Under the pieces are notes generated by a model. The model searched no databases, had not been told where the DNA came from, and worked only from the letters and a program-made list of their open reading frames with translations. A stretch of 38,187 nucleotides of DNA from Chelatococcus sp. (GTDB lineage: Bacteria; Pseudomonadota; Alphaproteobacteria; Rhizobiales; Beijerinckiaceae). Below are positions 16,178 through 24,197 of the stretch, piece after piece. A program made the translations under genes and the position numbers. The DNA is taken from positions 1 through 38,187 of the forward strand of contig QFQY01000045.1 of the NCBI GenBank assembly GCA_003248805.1. Direction: 5' to 3'. Each line of letters begins with the position of its first letter. The stretch's first letter is position 1.

Positions 16178-16984
16178 ATGCCCGCGCCGTCCCGTCCCAG
16201 ATCCGGTCCTTCGGCCGGCCGGCCCGGCCAGGGCCGCCGGCCTCAGCGCGCAGGCGGCCCACCGCCGCACCGGCCCGGCGATATCGACGAAGCCGTCCTC
16301 TACGGGCTGCATCCGGTCGTGGAGGCGCTGCGCAACCCCGCCCGCCGGCATCGAAAGCTGCTCGCGACCGAGAACGGGTTGCGCCGGCTGACGGAAGAGG
16401 TCGGCGAACTGCCGATCGAGGCCGAGATCGTGCGCCCCTCCGAGATCGACCGGCTGCTCACGCCCGATTCGGTCCATCAGGGGCTCTATCTCGTCTGCGA
16501 TCCCCTGCCCTCGCCCGATCTCGACAGCCTTCCCGACGACGCGGTGGTCCTCGCCCTCGACCAGATCACGGACCCGCACAATGTCGGCGCGATCCTGCGT
16601 TCGGCGGCGGCGTTCTCGGCGGCGGCGGTGATCGTCACCGTGCGGCACTCGCCGGCGGCGACCGGCGTCCTCGCGAAATCGGCCTCGGGAGCGCTCGAGC
16701 ATGTGCCGCTGATCGCCGTGCGCAATCTCGGCGACGCGCTCGACCAGCTCGGCAAGCGCGGCTTCCTGCGCATCGGCTTCGATTCGGACGGCGACGTCGC
16801 CCTCGACGATGTCGCGCTGCGGCGCCCGCTCGTGATGGTGATGGGCGCGGAGGGCAAGGGGTTGCGCCAGCGTTCGCGCGAGCTCTGCGACCATGTTGCA
16901 AGGCTCGAGGTGCCGGGCGCGATCACGAGCCTCAACGTCTCCAACGCGACGGCGATCGCGCTCTACGTCGCCAGCCGGCGTTGA
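16178..16984 (+). CDS. rlmB: 23S rRNA (guanosine-2'-O-)-methyltransferase RlmB
   Basis: A 268-aa protein. ATG 16178 with AGGAG upstream is preferred over a start at 16028. A basic, proline-rich N-terminal tail is followed by the substrate-binding domain (LYGLHPVVEALRNP) and a C-terminal SPOUT fold with its three motifs: ITDPHNVGAILRSA, MGAEGKGL and SLNVSNATAIALY. Known: RlmB methylates G2251 (E. coli numbering) in the 23S peptidyl-transferase centre using S-adenosylmethionine. Its place next to tRNA-Tyr is a chromosomal arrangement, which marks the end of the integrated element. Housekeeping gene, intact. Confidence 0.95.
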   Translation: MPAPSRPRSGPSAGRPGQGRRPQRAGGPPPHRPGDIDEAVLYGLHPVVEALRNPARRHRKLLATENGLRRLTEEVGELPIEAEIVRPSEIDRLLTPDSVHQGLYLVCDPLPSPDLDSLPDDAVVLALDQITDPHNVGAILRSAAAFSAAAVIVTVRHSPAATGVLAKSASGALEHVPLIAVRNLGDALDQLGKRGFLRIGFDSDGDVALDDVALRRPLVMVMGAEGKGLRQRSRELCDHVARLEVPGAITSLNVSNATAIALYVASRR

Positions 16985-17011
16985 GAGCGGCTCCGGGCCG
17001 GGAGCAAGCGG

Positions 17012-17548
17012 CTAGCGCCCCGGGACCCTCAGCAGCAGTGCGCCGGTCTCCGCATGGGCATAGCGCTCCCGCAGGCCGCGCGACTCGGCCGCTCCGATGC
17101 GGATGACGCGAGTCACCGGGCGGTCGGGCCGGCCCTCGATGCGATAGAGCGTCGGTGTCGGGGCCGGCGAACGCGGAATGCCGATGAGAACCGGCAGCGC
17201 GAAGGGATCGCCCTCCTCCGCCTCCGGGAGGGCGGAGGCGTTCGCCGAGACTTGGCGCAGTTCGGGCTCGGGCCAGAACGGGAAGAGCGGCGGGTAGCCC
17301 ACCACACCACCCCAGCCTCTGCGCATCGCGACGCGGTGCCGGCCGGCCTCCGAAACCGCTCCGCGCGCATGCGCCGAAACGCCGGGAACCGGGCGGGCGA
17401 CCGGCAGCGCATGGCGAATCGGCGGCGCGTGAAAAGCCCGCCCGGCTGCTGGCGGAGGCTCGAAACCGGCTCCGCCCATGCGGGCTTGGGCGAGCGCGGG
17501 CCCCACCATCAGGGCGAGGCCGAGCGGGACGATCATCAGGCGCAGCAT
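17012..17548 (-). CDS. Small secreted protein, unknown function
   Basis: A 178-aa protein from ATG 17548, chosen because it opens a clear signal peptide (MLRLMIVPLGLALMVGPALA, cleavage before Q). The mature part is rich in Pro, Ala and Arg, with a YPPLFPFWPEPE segment and no cysteine pattern or known domain. The frame is open further upstream to 17692 but without an export signal at the front. Convergent with rlmB. Probably periplasmic. Confidence 0.7.
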   Translation of the reverse strand: MLRLMIVPLGLALMVGPALAQARMGGAGFEPPPAAGRAFHAPPIRHALPVARPVPGVSAHARGAVSEAGRHRVAMRRGWGGVVGYPPLFPFWPEPELRQVSANASALPEAEEGDPFALPVLIGIPRSPAPTPTLYRIEGRPDRPVTRVIRIGAAESRGLRERYAHAETGALLLRVPGR

Positions 17549-17867
17549 GCAACGTCTCCCCGTCCGCATCGAGCAGGCCTCTGCGCCCCGATCATAGGCG
17601 CCCGACGCGAGAGGGGAAGCCGCCTCCTCCGAACGACCCAGCCGGCAAAAGGGTCTCGCCGTTCGTCTCATAGACGAAGGATGCAAGACCAAGGGCCGGA
17701 TTGCACAGGCGAACGCGAACGATCACCTTCCGCAACCGACTGAAGCGACGGATCCGCGAGTCCCTGTTTCAGCTCTTTCGGCATCGCCTCTCAAGAAGGC
17801 GGGCCTCTTGGAAACGCGGCAGCCCGGAGGTCCGGCTGCCAGCCATTTTGGCAGGGGAGACAACGCC
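17549..17867. other. Divergent intergenic region upstream of the transporter
   Basis: A 319-bp gap with promoters expected for the secreted protein (left) and the MFS gene (right). The only structure I note is a GC hairpin, GCAGCC / GGCTGC at 17819-17839, just before the transporter's ribosome site GGGGAGA. I see no clear promoter, operator or small gene. Confidence 0.4.
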
Positions 17868-19538
17868 ATGAGCGTGGCAGCACAGACATCGGGGAAGGTA
17901 GCGCCTCGCCCGATGACCCGGGAAGAGAAGCGCGTCATTCTCGCATCCTCACTCGGCACCGTCTTCGAGTGGTACGACTTCTATCTCTACGGTTCGCTCG
18001 CCGTCATGATCGGCGCGCATTTCTTCTCGGCCTTCGACCCGAACACGCGCGCGATCTTCGCGCTGCTCGCCTTTGCCGCCGGGTTCCTCGTCCGCCCGTT
18101 CGGCGCGCTGGTGTTCGGGCGCCTCGGCGATCTCGTCGGCCGCAAGTACACCTTCCTCGTCACCATCCTGATCATGGGCATGTCGACCTTCCTGGTCGGC
18201 CTCCTGCCCGGCTACAACTCGATCGGCTGGATCGCTCCCGTCATCCTGATCGCGCTGCGCATGCTGCAGGGCCTGGCGCTGGGCGGCGAGTATGGCGGTG
18301 CGGCGGTCTATGTCGCCGAGCACGCTCCTCCGGGCCGGCGCGGCTTCTATACCTCGTGGATCCAGACGACCGCGACGCTCGGCCTGCTGCTCTCGCTGAT
18401 CGTCATCCTCGGCATCCGCGTCAACATGGGCGAGCAGGAATTCGCCGCCTGGGGCTGGCGCATCCCCTTCCTGGCCTCGATCATCCTGCTCGGCATCTCG
18501 GTGTGGATCCGTCTGCAGATGCAGGAGTCGCCGGCCTTCCAGAAGATGAAGGAAGAAGGCACCCATTCGAAGGCGCCGCTCTCCGAAGCCTTCGGCCAGT
18601 GGAAGAACGCCCGGATCGCGCTGCTGGCGCTGTTCGGCCTCACCGCCGGCCAGGCCGTCGTCTGGTATACCGGCCAGTTCTACGCCCTGTTCTTCATCCA
18701 GAGCATCCTGAAGGTCGACCTCTACTCGGCCAACGTGCTCATCGCCTGGTCGCTGATCCTCGGCACCGCCGGCTTCGTCATCTTCGGCTCGCTCTCGGAC
18801 CGGATCGGGCGCAAGCCGATCATCCTCGCCGGATGCCTGATCGCGGCGGTGACCTATTTCCCGCTGTTCGGCGCCCTGACCCGCACCGCCAATCCCGGCC
18901 TCGCGGCGGCGCATGAGAACGTGAAGGTGCAGGTCGTGGCCGATCCGGCGAGCTGCGGCTCCGTGTTCGACCCCGTCGGCGTGCGGACCTTCACCCAGCC
19001 CTGCGACATCGCCCGCCGCACGCTCGCCAGCCAGGCGATCGTCTACACGCAGGCGCCGGCCCCCGCGGGCGCCACGGCGAAGGTCACCGTCAACGGCAAG
19101 GACATCGCGATCGACGGCAGCTTCGCCGCCACTATCGCGAGGGAGGCGGTCGCCGCCGGCTACCCGGCCCCGGGCGATGCGCGCATCGTCAAGACCGGCT
19201 TCATGGGAGCGCTGTTCAACCCGCAGTCGCTGACGGTGATCGCGATCCTGACCGTGCTGGTGATCTACGTCACCATGGTCTACGGGCCGATCGCGGCCGC
19301 GCTGGTCGAGCTCTTCCCGACCCGCATCCGCTACACCGGCATGTCGCTGCCCTACCATATCGGCAACGGCTGGTTCGGCGGCCTGCTGCCGGCGACCTCC
19401 TTCGCCATGGTCGCAGGCACCGGCGACATCTATTACGGCCTCTGGTACCCGATCGTGATCGCGCTCATGACTTTCGTCGTCGGCCTGCTCTTCGTCCCGG
19501 AGACCAAGGACCGCGACATCATGACCTACGACCACTGA
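17868..19538 (+). CDS. MFS transporter, metabolite:H+ symporter (MHS) type, with hydrophilic insert
   Basis: A 556-aa inner-membrane protein from ATG 17868 (GGGGAGA upstream). The N-terminus has the MHS hallmark SSLGTVFEWYDFYLYG, the MFS loop 2-3 motif GRLGDLVGRKYT, LQGLALGGEYGGAAVYVAEHAP in TM4, and a second MFS motif GSLSDRIGRKP. Usual MHS proteins are about 430-450 aa; here a roughly 100-residue hydrophilic insert lies at about residues 345-445, with two cysteines (in DPASCGS and TQPCDI), before the last transmembrane helices. Substrate cannot be read from sequence; related proteins carry small organic acids, osmolytes or amino acids. It has its own terminator. Confidence 0.9.
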   Translation: MSVAAQTSGKVAPRPMTREEKRVILASSLGTVFEWYDFYLYGSLAVMIGAHFFSAFDPNTRAIFALLAFAAGFLVRPFGALVFGRLGDLVGRKYTFLVTILIMGMSTFLVGLLPGYNSIGWIAPVILIALRMLQGLALGGEYGGAAVYVAEHAPPGRRGFYTSWIQTTATLGLLLSLIVILGIRVNMGEQEFAAWGWRIPFLASIILLGISVWIRLQMQESPAFQKMKEEGTHSKAPLSEAFGQWKNARIALLALFGLTAGQAVVWYTGQFYALFFIQSILKVDLYSANVLIAWSLILGTAGFVIFGSLSDRIGRKPIILAGCLIAAVTYFPLFGALTRTANPGLAAAHENVKVQVVADPASCGSVFDPVGVRTFTQPCDIARRTLASQAIVYTQAPAPAGATAKVTVNGKDIAIDGSFAATIAREAVAAGYPAPGDARIVKTGFMGALFNPQSLTVIAILTVLVIYVTMVYGPIAAALVELFPTRIRYTGMSLPYHIGNGWFGGLLPATSFAMVAGTGDIYYGLWYPIVIALMTFVVGLLFVPETKDRDIMTYDH

Positions 19539-19564
19539 ACCCGCCGCGACACGCGGACCGGTGT

Positions 19565-19597
19565 GGCCCCGCCTTCCCAGGCGGGGCCTTTCTGTTT
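19565..19597 (+). terminator. Rho-independent terminator of the MFS gene
   Basis: GGCCCCGCC / GGCGGGGCC stem with loop TTCCCA, followed by TTTCTGTTT. It lies 26 nt after the stop codon. Confidence 0.85.
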
Positions 19598-19697
19598 CGA
19601 TCCGAAGGGACGCCCGTCTCCCCGACGAGAAGCGGCCCTGCCGACGAGCCCCTTGCCCTGCCGGCGAGGCGCTGGTAACCGCATGGCAGCAGACGGC

Positions 19698-19772
19698 GCC
19701 GGCGTAGCACAGCGGTAGTGCAGCGGTTTTGTAAACCGAAGGTCGGGAGTTCGATCCTCTCCGCCGGCACCA
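19698..19772 (+). tRNA. tRNA-Thr: tRNA-Thr (anticodon UGU)
   Basis: Acceptor GCCGGCG with CGCCGGC, discriminator A and an encoded CCA (19770-19772). The anticodon loop TTTGTAA gives TGT at 19730-19732. The bottom pair of the anticodon stem is a G-A mismatch. T loop TTCGATCC. Confidence 0.95.
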
Positions 19773-19983
19773 TCTGATCGCTCGACCCATCCGTCAGCAA
19801 TTCAAGCGCTTACGGACGTCAGGCATAATTCTCGGCATATTTTACGCCGGTTTTGTAGTGCGGCGGCGGTCTGTGTTGACCCAACGAACACCGCCGTTAT
19901 CCGCGAAAAGCCGCCGCTGCCCGCGAGCCGCCTCGACAAAATCCGTACAAAATCGGGGGCGTCCGTTCTGCGTGCGTTCCGGC
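19773..19983. other. Junction between tRNA-Thr and the leftward phage operon
   Basis: About 210 bp, less GC-rich than its surroundings. A tandem CAAAATCCGTACAAAATC-type repeat lies near 19936-19954. I find no integrase gene or remnant here and no second copy of the tRNA-Thr 3' end in the window, so the prophage boundary cannot be fixed. Confidence 0.4.
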
Positions 19984-20664
19984 TCAGCTCGATGGGGCCT
20001 GGACGGGGTTCACCGTCGCCGGGTCGCCGTCTCCGGCTCCGGTGCGGTTCACGGTCTTCGAGACAACCCATTCCTGAAGCGCCGGCGGCGTGCCGAGCAG
20101 GAGCTCCTTGTCCGGGCCGCCGTTGAGCCACGCGCCGAATCGACCGGCCGACAGGATGCTCGGCATCCTGCTGTGGATCCTGGACATGAACGCGTCGGCC
20201 GGCCGGACGATGATCGTCGCCGATACGATCTCCTCGCCCTCTGGGCTCTTCCAGCGGTCCCATAACCCGGCCAGGCCGAGAAGATTGCCGTCGGCGGCCG
20301 AGATGAAGTGCGGGGTCTTGTCGCCCTTCTCGCCGGTCCATTCGAAGAAGCCACTCGCGGGAATGATGCAGCGCCGCGCCTTGAACGCGTTGCGGAACAT
20401 CGGAGCGGTGTCGACCGTCTCGACGCGGGCGTTGAAAGTCGCCGGCAGATCCTTCAGCGACTTCGACCACCAGCCCGGAACGAGCTGCCAGCGCGCGCGG
20501 ACGAGATCGAGCCCGTCGCCGGCGGGGCGCAGGATGTCGATCGCCGTCGTCGGCGCGATGTTGTAGCGCGGCTGCAGGTTGCTCGCCTCGCCATGCACTG
20601 TCAGCGGCTGGCTGAAGGCGTGGATCTGCGGCCAGGTGTAGAATTGAGAGAAGCGCCCGCACAT
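19984..20664 (-). CDS. SOS response-associated peptidase (SRAP / HMCES-YedK family)
   Basis: A 226-aa protein. MCGRFSQ gives the catalytic Cys2 after Met removal. The other conserved residues are visible: PRYNIAPT (33-39), N78 in FNARVET, E108 in SGFFEW, and H164 in IHSRMPSIL. Known: SRAP proteins form a stable thiazolidine link through Cys2 with abasic sites in single-stranded DNA. Cytoplasmic. It is the last gene of the leftward run, 46 nt after the DUF4326 gene, so it is probably phage-borne, though a host copy next to tRNA-Thr cannot be excluded. Confidence 0.92.
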   Translation of the reverse strand: MCGRFSQFYTWPQIHAFSQPLTVHGEASNLQPRYNIAPTTAIDILRPAGDGLDLVRARWQLVPGWWSKSLKDLPATFNARVETVDTAPMFRNAFKARRCIIPASGFFEWTGEKGDKTPHFISAADGNLLGLAGLWDRWKSPEGEEIVSATIIVRPADAFMSRIHSRMPSILSAGRFGAWLNGGPDKELLLGTPPALQEWVVSKTVNRTGAGDGDPATVNPVQAPSS

Positions 20665-20710
20665 GACGGGTAGCCTATGACCGGCCGGTGGCCGCGTCGA
20701 GAGTAGTCGT

Positions 20711-21286
20711 CTACCAGGCCGTCCAGCCCTTCACGTAGCTGCGCCGCCGGATGTTGTCGCGAATCTCGACGCGCTTCTCGGTGCGTTGGATCTCGATGCA
20801 TCGGAAGTTGTCCGCCCAGTGCGGCGACGTGCCCGAGGCGATGACGGGATCCTGGCCGATGGCGACGGCGAGCAGGATATCGGCGTGGCAATCGACGAAT
20901 GGCTGGCACCAGCAGACGAGGTCACGGCCCTGCCCGCCATGCCAGCCGCTCCAGTTCAGATCGCGCACGATCTCTTCGCGCGTCGGCGCCACGGGGTTGC
21001 CCTGCGCCTCGAGCTCCGCGAGCGCCGCCGCGTGGACTTCTGGCGCGAGCTCCCCGAGCCGCCCGGCGATCCAGAGCGCATAGAGCCTGGTCGCCGACCA
21101 TTGCCGGCCGCGCCAGCTGTCGGCCTTGAAGCGCACGGCCAGTGCGATGGTCGCCGCGCCGCCGACCCGGAACGGGTTGCCCCAGCGCCCGGCGCGCCCG
21201 GCGCCGCGGCCGACATAGACCGCATCGCTCGGCATGCGCGAACCGGCCTTGCGGCTGCGCTGCCTGCGGGTTCCCGGCTGGCCCAT
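20711..21286 (-). CDS. DUF4326 domain protein
   Basis: A 191-aa protein from ATG 21286, which overlaps the J-domain gene's stop (TGATG). The frame is open 165 nt further upstream but there lies over that gene. Key pieces of DUF4326: VYVGRG, GRWGNPF, and a C-terminal DLVCWCQPFVDCHADIL with three cysteines and a histidine that could bind metal. An extra basic N-terminus of about 18 residues precedes the domain. DUF4326 is common in phages and of unknown activity. Confidence 0.85.
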   Translation of the reverse strand: MGQPGTRRQRSRKAGSRMPSDAVYVGRGAGRAGRWGNPFRVGGAATIALAVRFKADSWRGRQWSATRLYALWIAGRLGELAPEVHAAALAELEAQGNPVAPTREEIVRDLNWSGWHGGQGRDLVCWCQPFVDCHADILLAVAIGQDPVIASGTSPHWADNFRCIEIQRTEKRVEIRDNIRRRSYVKGWTAW

Positions 21287-21858
21287 CAGAGGAGCGTCTT
21301 TCGCGCCGCGTCGCGCGCGGCGTTCAGCTCGGCCATCATGCCATCCGAGCCGCCGGGCTTGTCCGGGTGACGTTCGGCCGCGAGCTTGCGGTAGGCGGCC
21401 TCGACCGCTGAGCGCGGCGCCTCCTTCGGCACGCCGAGAACCTCCCACCACGGTTTCGCGCCCGGCGCCGGCAGGGCCGCGGCGAATCCCGCCATGGCCG
21501 CCTTGACCATGGCGACGCCGGCTTGCCGCATCTCGGTCCGCCGCGCCTCGAGCACATGGTGGATGGCCTGCAGGTTTTCCTCCGGCTTGGCGTAGAGGTC
21601 GACGGCGAAGCAGCGCTGCTCACCGTCCCAGACGAACCAGACGGCGACGCCGGGATCGGCCGGGCGCTCCTGGCCGAGCGAGACGTTCGACGAGATCACG
21701 ACATCGGTCACGGGCCGGCCGCTGTCGTTGCCGAACAGGCGCAGGCTCTCCCGGACGTTCTTGAGCGCGCCGCCCAGCCCGGTCTTGAACTGCGAGGATC
21801 GCCGCGACGCCGCGCGCGGCATCAGGGCCGGCCAGGCCAGCGGGAACGGGGTGGTCAT
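21286..21858 (-). CDS. J-domain (DnaJ-like) protein
   Basis: A 190-aa protein. The C-terminal 55 residues are a J domain: WWEVLGVP, helix II AVEAAYRKLAAERHPDKPGG with the HPD motif, and the helix III/IV remainder. The N-terminal 130 residues include VVISSNVS and VAVWFVWDGEQRCFAVD, a compact fold I cannot name. Known: the HPD motif stimulates the ATPase of DnaK. Inferred: the phage protein directs host DnaK to a phage process. Start ATG 21858 overlaps the upstream gene's stop. Confidence 0.85.
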   Translation of the reverse strand: MTTPFPLAWPALMPRAASRRSSQFKTGLGGALKNVRESLRLFGNDSGRPVTDVVISSNVSLGQERPADPGVAVWFVWDGEQRCFAVDLYAKPEENLQAIHHVLEARRTEMRQAGVAMVKAAMAGFAAALPAPGAKPWWEVLGVPKEAPRSAVEAAYRKLAAERHPDKPGGSDGMMAELNAARDAARKTLL

Positions 21859-22370
21859 TTGCGGAACTCCACACGATCTGCGGGCCAGGCCAGCTTGAGG
21901 TGACCGACGACCGGCTGATGGACGGTGACCGACGGACCGAAGTCGCGCGCGACGTTCGGGCCGCCGAGGATGGCGCTGAGCACGCTGTAGCCGGACGGGA
22001 GCGGCTCCAGGTCGGTCTCACGGTTGCGCAGATGCGGACAGTGCCGCAGCGCCAGCTCGGCGCAGCAGCGGTGCACCGGCGCCTCGGTCGTCATGAACCA
22101 GCCCTCGCGCAGCTCGCCGAGCCTGAACCACCAGCGATCGGCTGCCGGCGTCGGCTCTCCACAGACCGTGCAGAGGAACTCGGCGATCGACCGCCGCTGC
22201 CGGACGAAATGAGGCTTCGCGAAAACCGGCTTGCCGTCGCCCGGGCTGTGCGGCGACCACATGGCGCGGCGCCCGCCGGCCCAGCGACACGGCCTGATCT
22301 CGTATCGGCTCTCGCCGGTCCAGGACGCGTTCCAAGGAACGAGCGCGTCGCCATAGTGGAGAATCGCCAT
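21855..22370 (-). CDS. Hypothetical phage protein with a Cys pair
   Basis: A 171-aa protein with one CxxC (FLCTVCGE, about residue 68) and a later CCAELALRHCPHLR, which together could bind zinc. Tryptophan-rich N-terminal half. No transmembrane segment. ATGA overlap with the following J-domain gene. Family not recognised. Confidence 0.7.
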   Translation of the reverse strand: MAILHYGDALVPWNASWTGESRYEIRPCRWAGGRRAMWSPHSPGDGKPVFAKPHFVRQRRSIAEFLCTVCGEPTPAADRWWFRLGELREGWFMTTEAPVHRCCAELALRHCPHLRNRETDLEPLPSGYSVLSAILGGPNVARDFGPSVTVHQPVVGHLKLAWPADRVEFRK

Positions 22371-22382
22371 CGCCTTGACGCC

Positions 22383-22619
22383 TCAGCTCTGCCGGTCACG
22401 GCTATGCCAGAACCAGTCGTGCACGATGGCGCCGGCGGGCAGCGCGGCGCGCGCGACCCGCTCGCAACCGAAGCGGGCCCGGTAGCGAGCACCAGGCTTC
22501 ATGGGCATCCGGATCTCGACCACGCGGAAGGCCGTGCGGCCGCGCCGCGCCATGATGAATTCGCCGAAGCGCGGGAGATCGCCCTGCCAGGACGAGGCCG
22601 TGAGCACCGCCAGCTTCAC
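22383..22619 (-). CDS. Hypothetical small phage protein
   Basis: A 78-aa protein that overlaps the stop of the upstream DfrB-fusion gene. It opens MKLAVLTASSWQGD and holds beta-rich basic sequence (FRVVEIRMP). No motif is recognised. Confidence 0.65.
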   Translation of the reverse strand: MKLAVLTASSWQGDLPRFGEFIMARRGRTAFRVVEIRMPMKPGARYRARFGCERVARAALPAGAIVHDWFWHSRDRQS

Positions 22620-23089
22620 GGGGCCTGCTCCGGCACGCGCTCGAGCGCGCTCTCGGGCCAGACCTGGACGGAGCCGGGCTCGCGCTCGCTCTCGACCGCG
22701 TAGCCGATCGGAGTCAGCCGCGTGCTGTAGAACCCGACGACGAGCCCCTGCCAGGACGAACCCCGCAGTTTGCGGACACGGTCCTCAAGTCGGAACCGGG
22801 CGCCCGGCAGCGTCATGCGCGCCGGCTTCCGGACCCGCTCGCCGTCGGGGGCATCGCCCGTCCGCATCATCACCGGGGGATGCCGCCGGCCGAGTAGGTG
22901 CAGAATGATCGGCGCGCCATCCTCGATCGCGGCGATCTCCGCCGGCGTCGGCAGCCATGCGGTTTCCATCGCCGGCGTGTTCGGGCCGTTGACCGAGCAG
23001 TTGATGGCGATGTCGCGGATCGGCAGCCCGAGATAGCCCTGGGACTGGCCGATGATCCGCGTGAAGCCCTGGATCATGCCGATCTGCAT
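22616..23089 (-). CDS. Phage domain fused to an R67/DfrB-type dihydrofolate reductase domain
   Basis: A 157-aa protein from ATG 23089 (GGGAGG upstream). Residues 1-90 form a domain seen alone in phages (RIIGQSQGYLGLPIRD, TAWLPTPAEI, HLLGRRHPPVMM). Residues 99-152 closely match R67 DHFR: RVRKLRGSSWQG against RVRKKSGAAWQG, then GFYSTRLTPIGYAVESE and EPGSVQVWPESALE. K107 corresponds to R67 K32, and V141-Q142-V143-W144 to the active-site V66-Q67-I68-Y69. So K and Q are kept while I68 is Val and Y69 is Trp. Known: R67 is a homotetramer with one central active site that gives trimethoprim resistance. Inferred: an SH3-like tetramer-forming domain, possibly a weak reductase. M92 (about 22816) could be an internal start for a free DfrB-like protein. 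Confidence 0.85.
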   Translation of the reverse strand: MQIGMIQGFTRIIGQSQGYLGLPIRDIAINCSVNGPNTPAMETAWLPTPAEIAAIEDGAPIILHLLGRRHPPVMMRTGDAPDGERVRKPARMTLPGARFRLEDRVRKLRGSSWQGLVVGFYSTRLTPIGYAVESEREPGSVQVWPESALERVPEQAP

Positions 23090-23973
23090 GCCGAACCTCC
23101 CGCGCGCTCGATGCGCAACCGCTCCGCATCGATCGCCGCCCGACAGGACGGCAGGCCACGATTGCCGCCTTCCGAATCATGGAGATCGACCTCCATCGAT
23201 TCACCCAGCATCAGGCGGTTGACGTTGTGGTTCAGGATCAGCCGCCAGCGATACGACGTGCCGTAGCGGCTGTTCAGGCGGGCATTGCAGCGATCGAGAA
23301 AATCGAGCCGCGCGCGATCCTCGGAGAGGGCCTGCATCTCGGCGATCGCGGCAACCGGTTTCAAGCCGCGGATCGATTCCGCGATCTGCTGCGCAACCGC
23401 GACCTGGCCGGCCATGACTGGTCCCATGGGCGTGTCGTCCCCGGGGCCCTGATCGAACGCGTCGGCGCAGCGCGCCGCGTCCTCACAGAGGGCTGCCAGT
23501 GCGGCTTGGGTCACCCGCTCGCGCTCGGCCATCTCGGCTCGGCAGGCGGCGAGTTCGCGCTCGGCGCGCTCGGCCCGAGCCGTCAGCTCCTCGATCGGCT
23601 TCACGACCTGGCGGCCGATGGCGTCGCCGATCCTCGCCGCAGCCGCGCAGTGTTCCTTGCCTCGGCCATAGGTCGTCACCCATTCCTGCCCCGGCTCGCC
23701 GACGCGCCGCGCGTAGATGATGACCTGATCGTAGCCGTGAGCCTGCGCGATGCTCTTGGCGCTGACGATCGGGATGCGGTCCGCAGCTGTCGCTTCGTCA
23801 TCGGGGACGGCCAGATGTTCCGTAACGGCAGAGGCCGGGATCAGAACCGACTCGACAAGGCAGCTGCGGACGACGACAGCCGGCTCGTCGGAATAGATCC
23901 AAGGGCCGCGCTCGCCGTCGATCAGCCGCGCCACACGGTACATTCGGACCTGCGCTGGTGCGTCGTTGGTCAT
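23074..23973 (-). CDS. Hypothetical phage protein with coiled coil
   Basis: A 299-aa protein. The first 110 residues are alpha/beta. A heptad-rich coiled coil follows (about 125-185, EELTARAERAERELAACRAE). The C-terminal part has DRARLDFLDRCNARLN, a short pattern seen in many phage accessory proteins. Its 3' end overlaps the DfrB-fusion start by 16 nt. Function unknown. Confidence 0.7.
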   Translation of the reverse strand: MTNDAPAQVRMYRVARLIDGERGPWIYSDEPAVVVRSCLVESVLIPASAVTEHLAVPDDEATAADRIPIVSAKSIAQAHGYDQVIIYARRVGEPGQEWVTTYGRGKEHCAAAARIGDAIGRQVVKPIEELTARAERAERELAACRAEMAERERVTQAALAALCEDAARCADAFDQGPGDDTPMGPVMAGQVAVAQQIAESIRGLKPVAAIAEMQALSEDRARLDFLDRCNARLNSRYGTSYRWRLILNHNVNRLMLGESMEVDLHDSEGGNRGLPSCRAAIDAERLRIERAGGSACRSA

Positions 23974-24197
23974 GGGCGGCTGTCCTTCTCGCGGCGCAGG
24001 TCAGCGTTTTCCTCTCGCAGCCGCTCCATCGCGGCAGCCGGATATTCAGGAAGCGGGCACCAATCGACCGGGCGGCCGTTCAGGCTGTCGATCGGCGGCA
24101 GAACCGCGCCGGCTTCGGTGCATTCGGAGCGCCCGCCCGAGTAATAGGACTTGCGAGGGCAGGTCGCGCAGCCTTGGACCAGTTGCAGAACCTTCAC
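23970..24197 (-). CDS. Small Cys-rich phage protein
   Basis: 75 aa, starting at GTG 24197: AGGAGG is 7 nt upstream and the GTG overlaps the upstream stop (GTGA). Cysteines at CATCPRKSYYSGGRSEC and VDWCPLPEY suggest a zinc-binding knuckle. The C-terminus is a short helix (ERLREENADLRRE). Family not named. Confidence 0.7.
   Translation of the reverse strand: MKVLQLVQGCATCPRKSYYSGGRSECTEAGAVLPPIDSLNGRPVDWCPLPEYPAAAMERLREENADLRREKDSRP

Noticed and set aside
17819..17839. Hairpin GCAGCC/GGCTGC before the MFS gene as a sixth copy of the paralogue leader
   Set aside because: The G run, the TAA and the C run are missing, and it lies in the chromosomal block.
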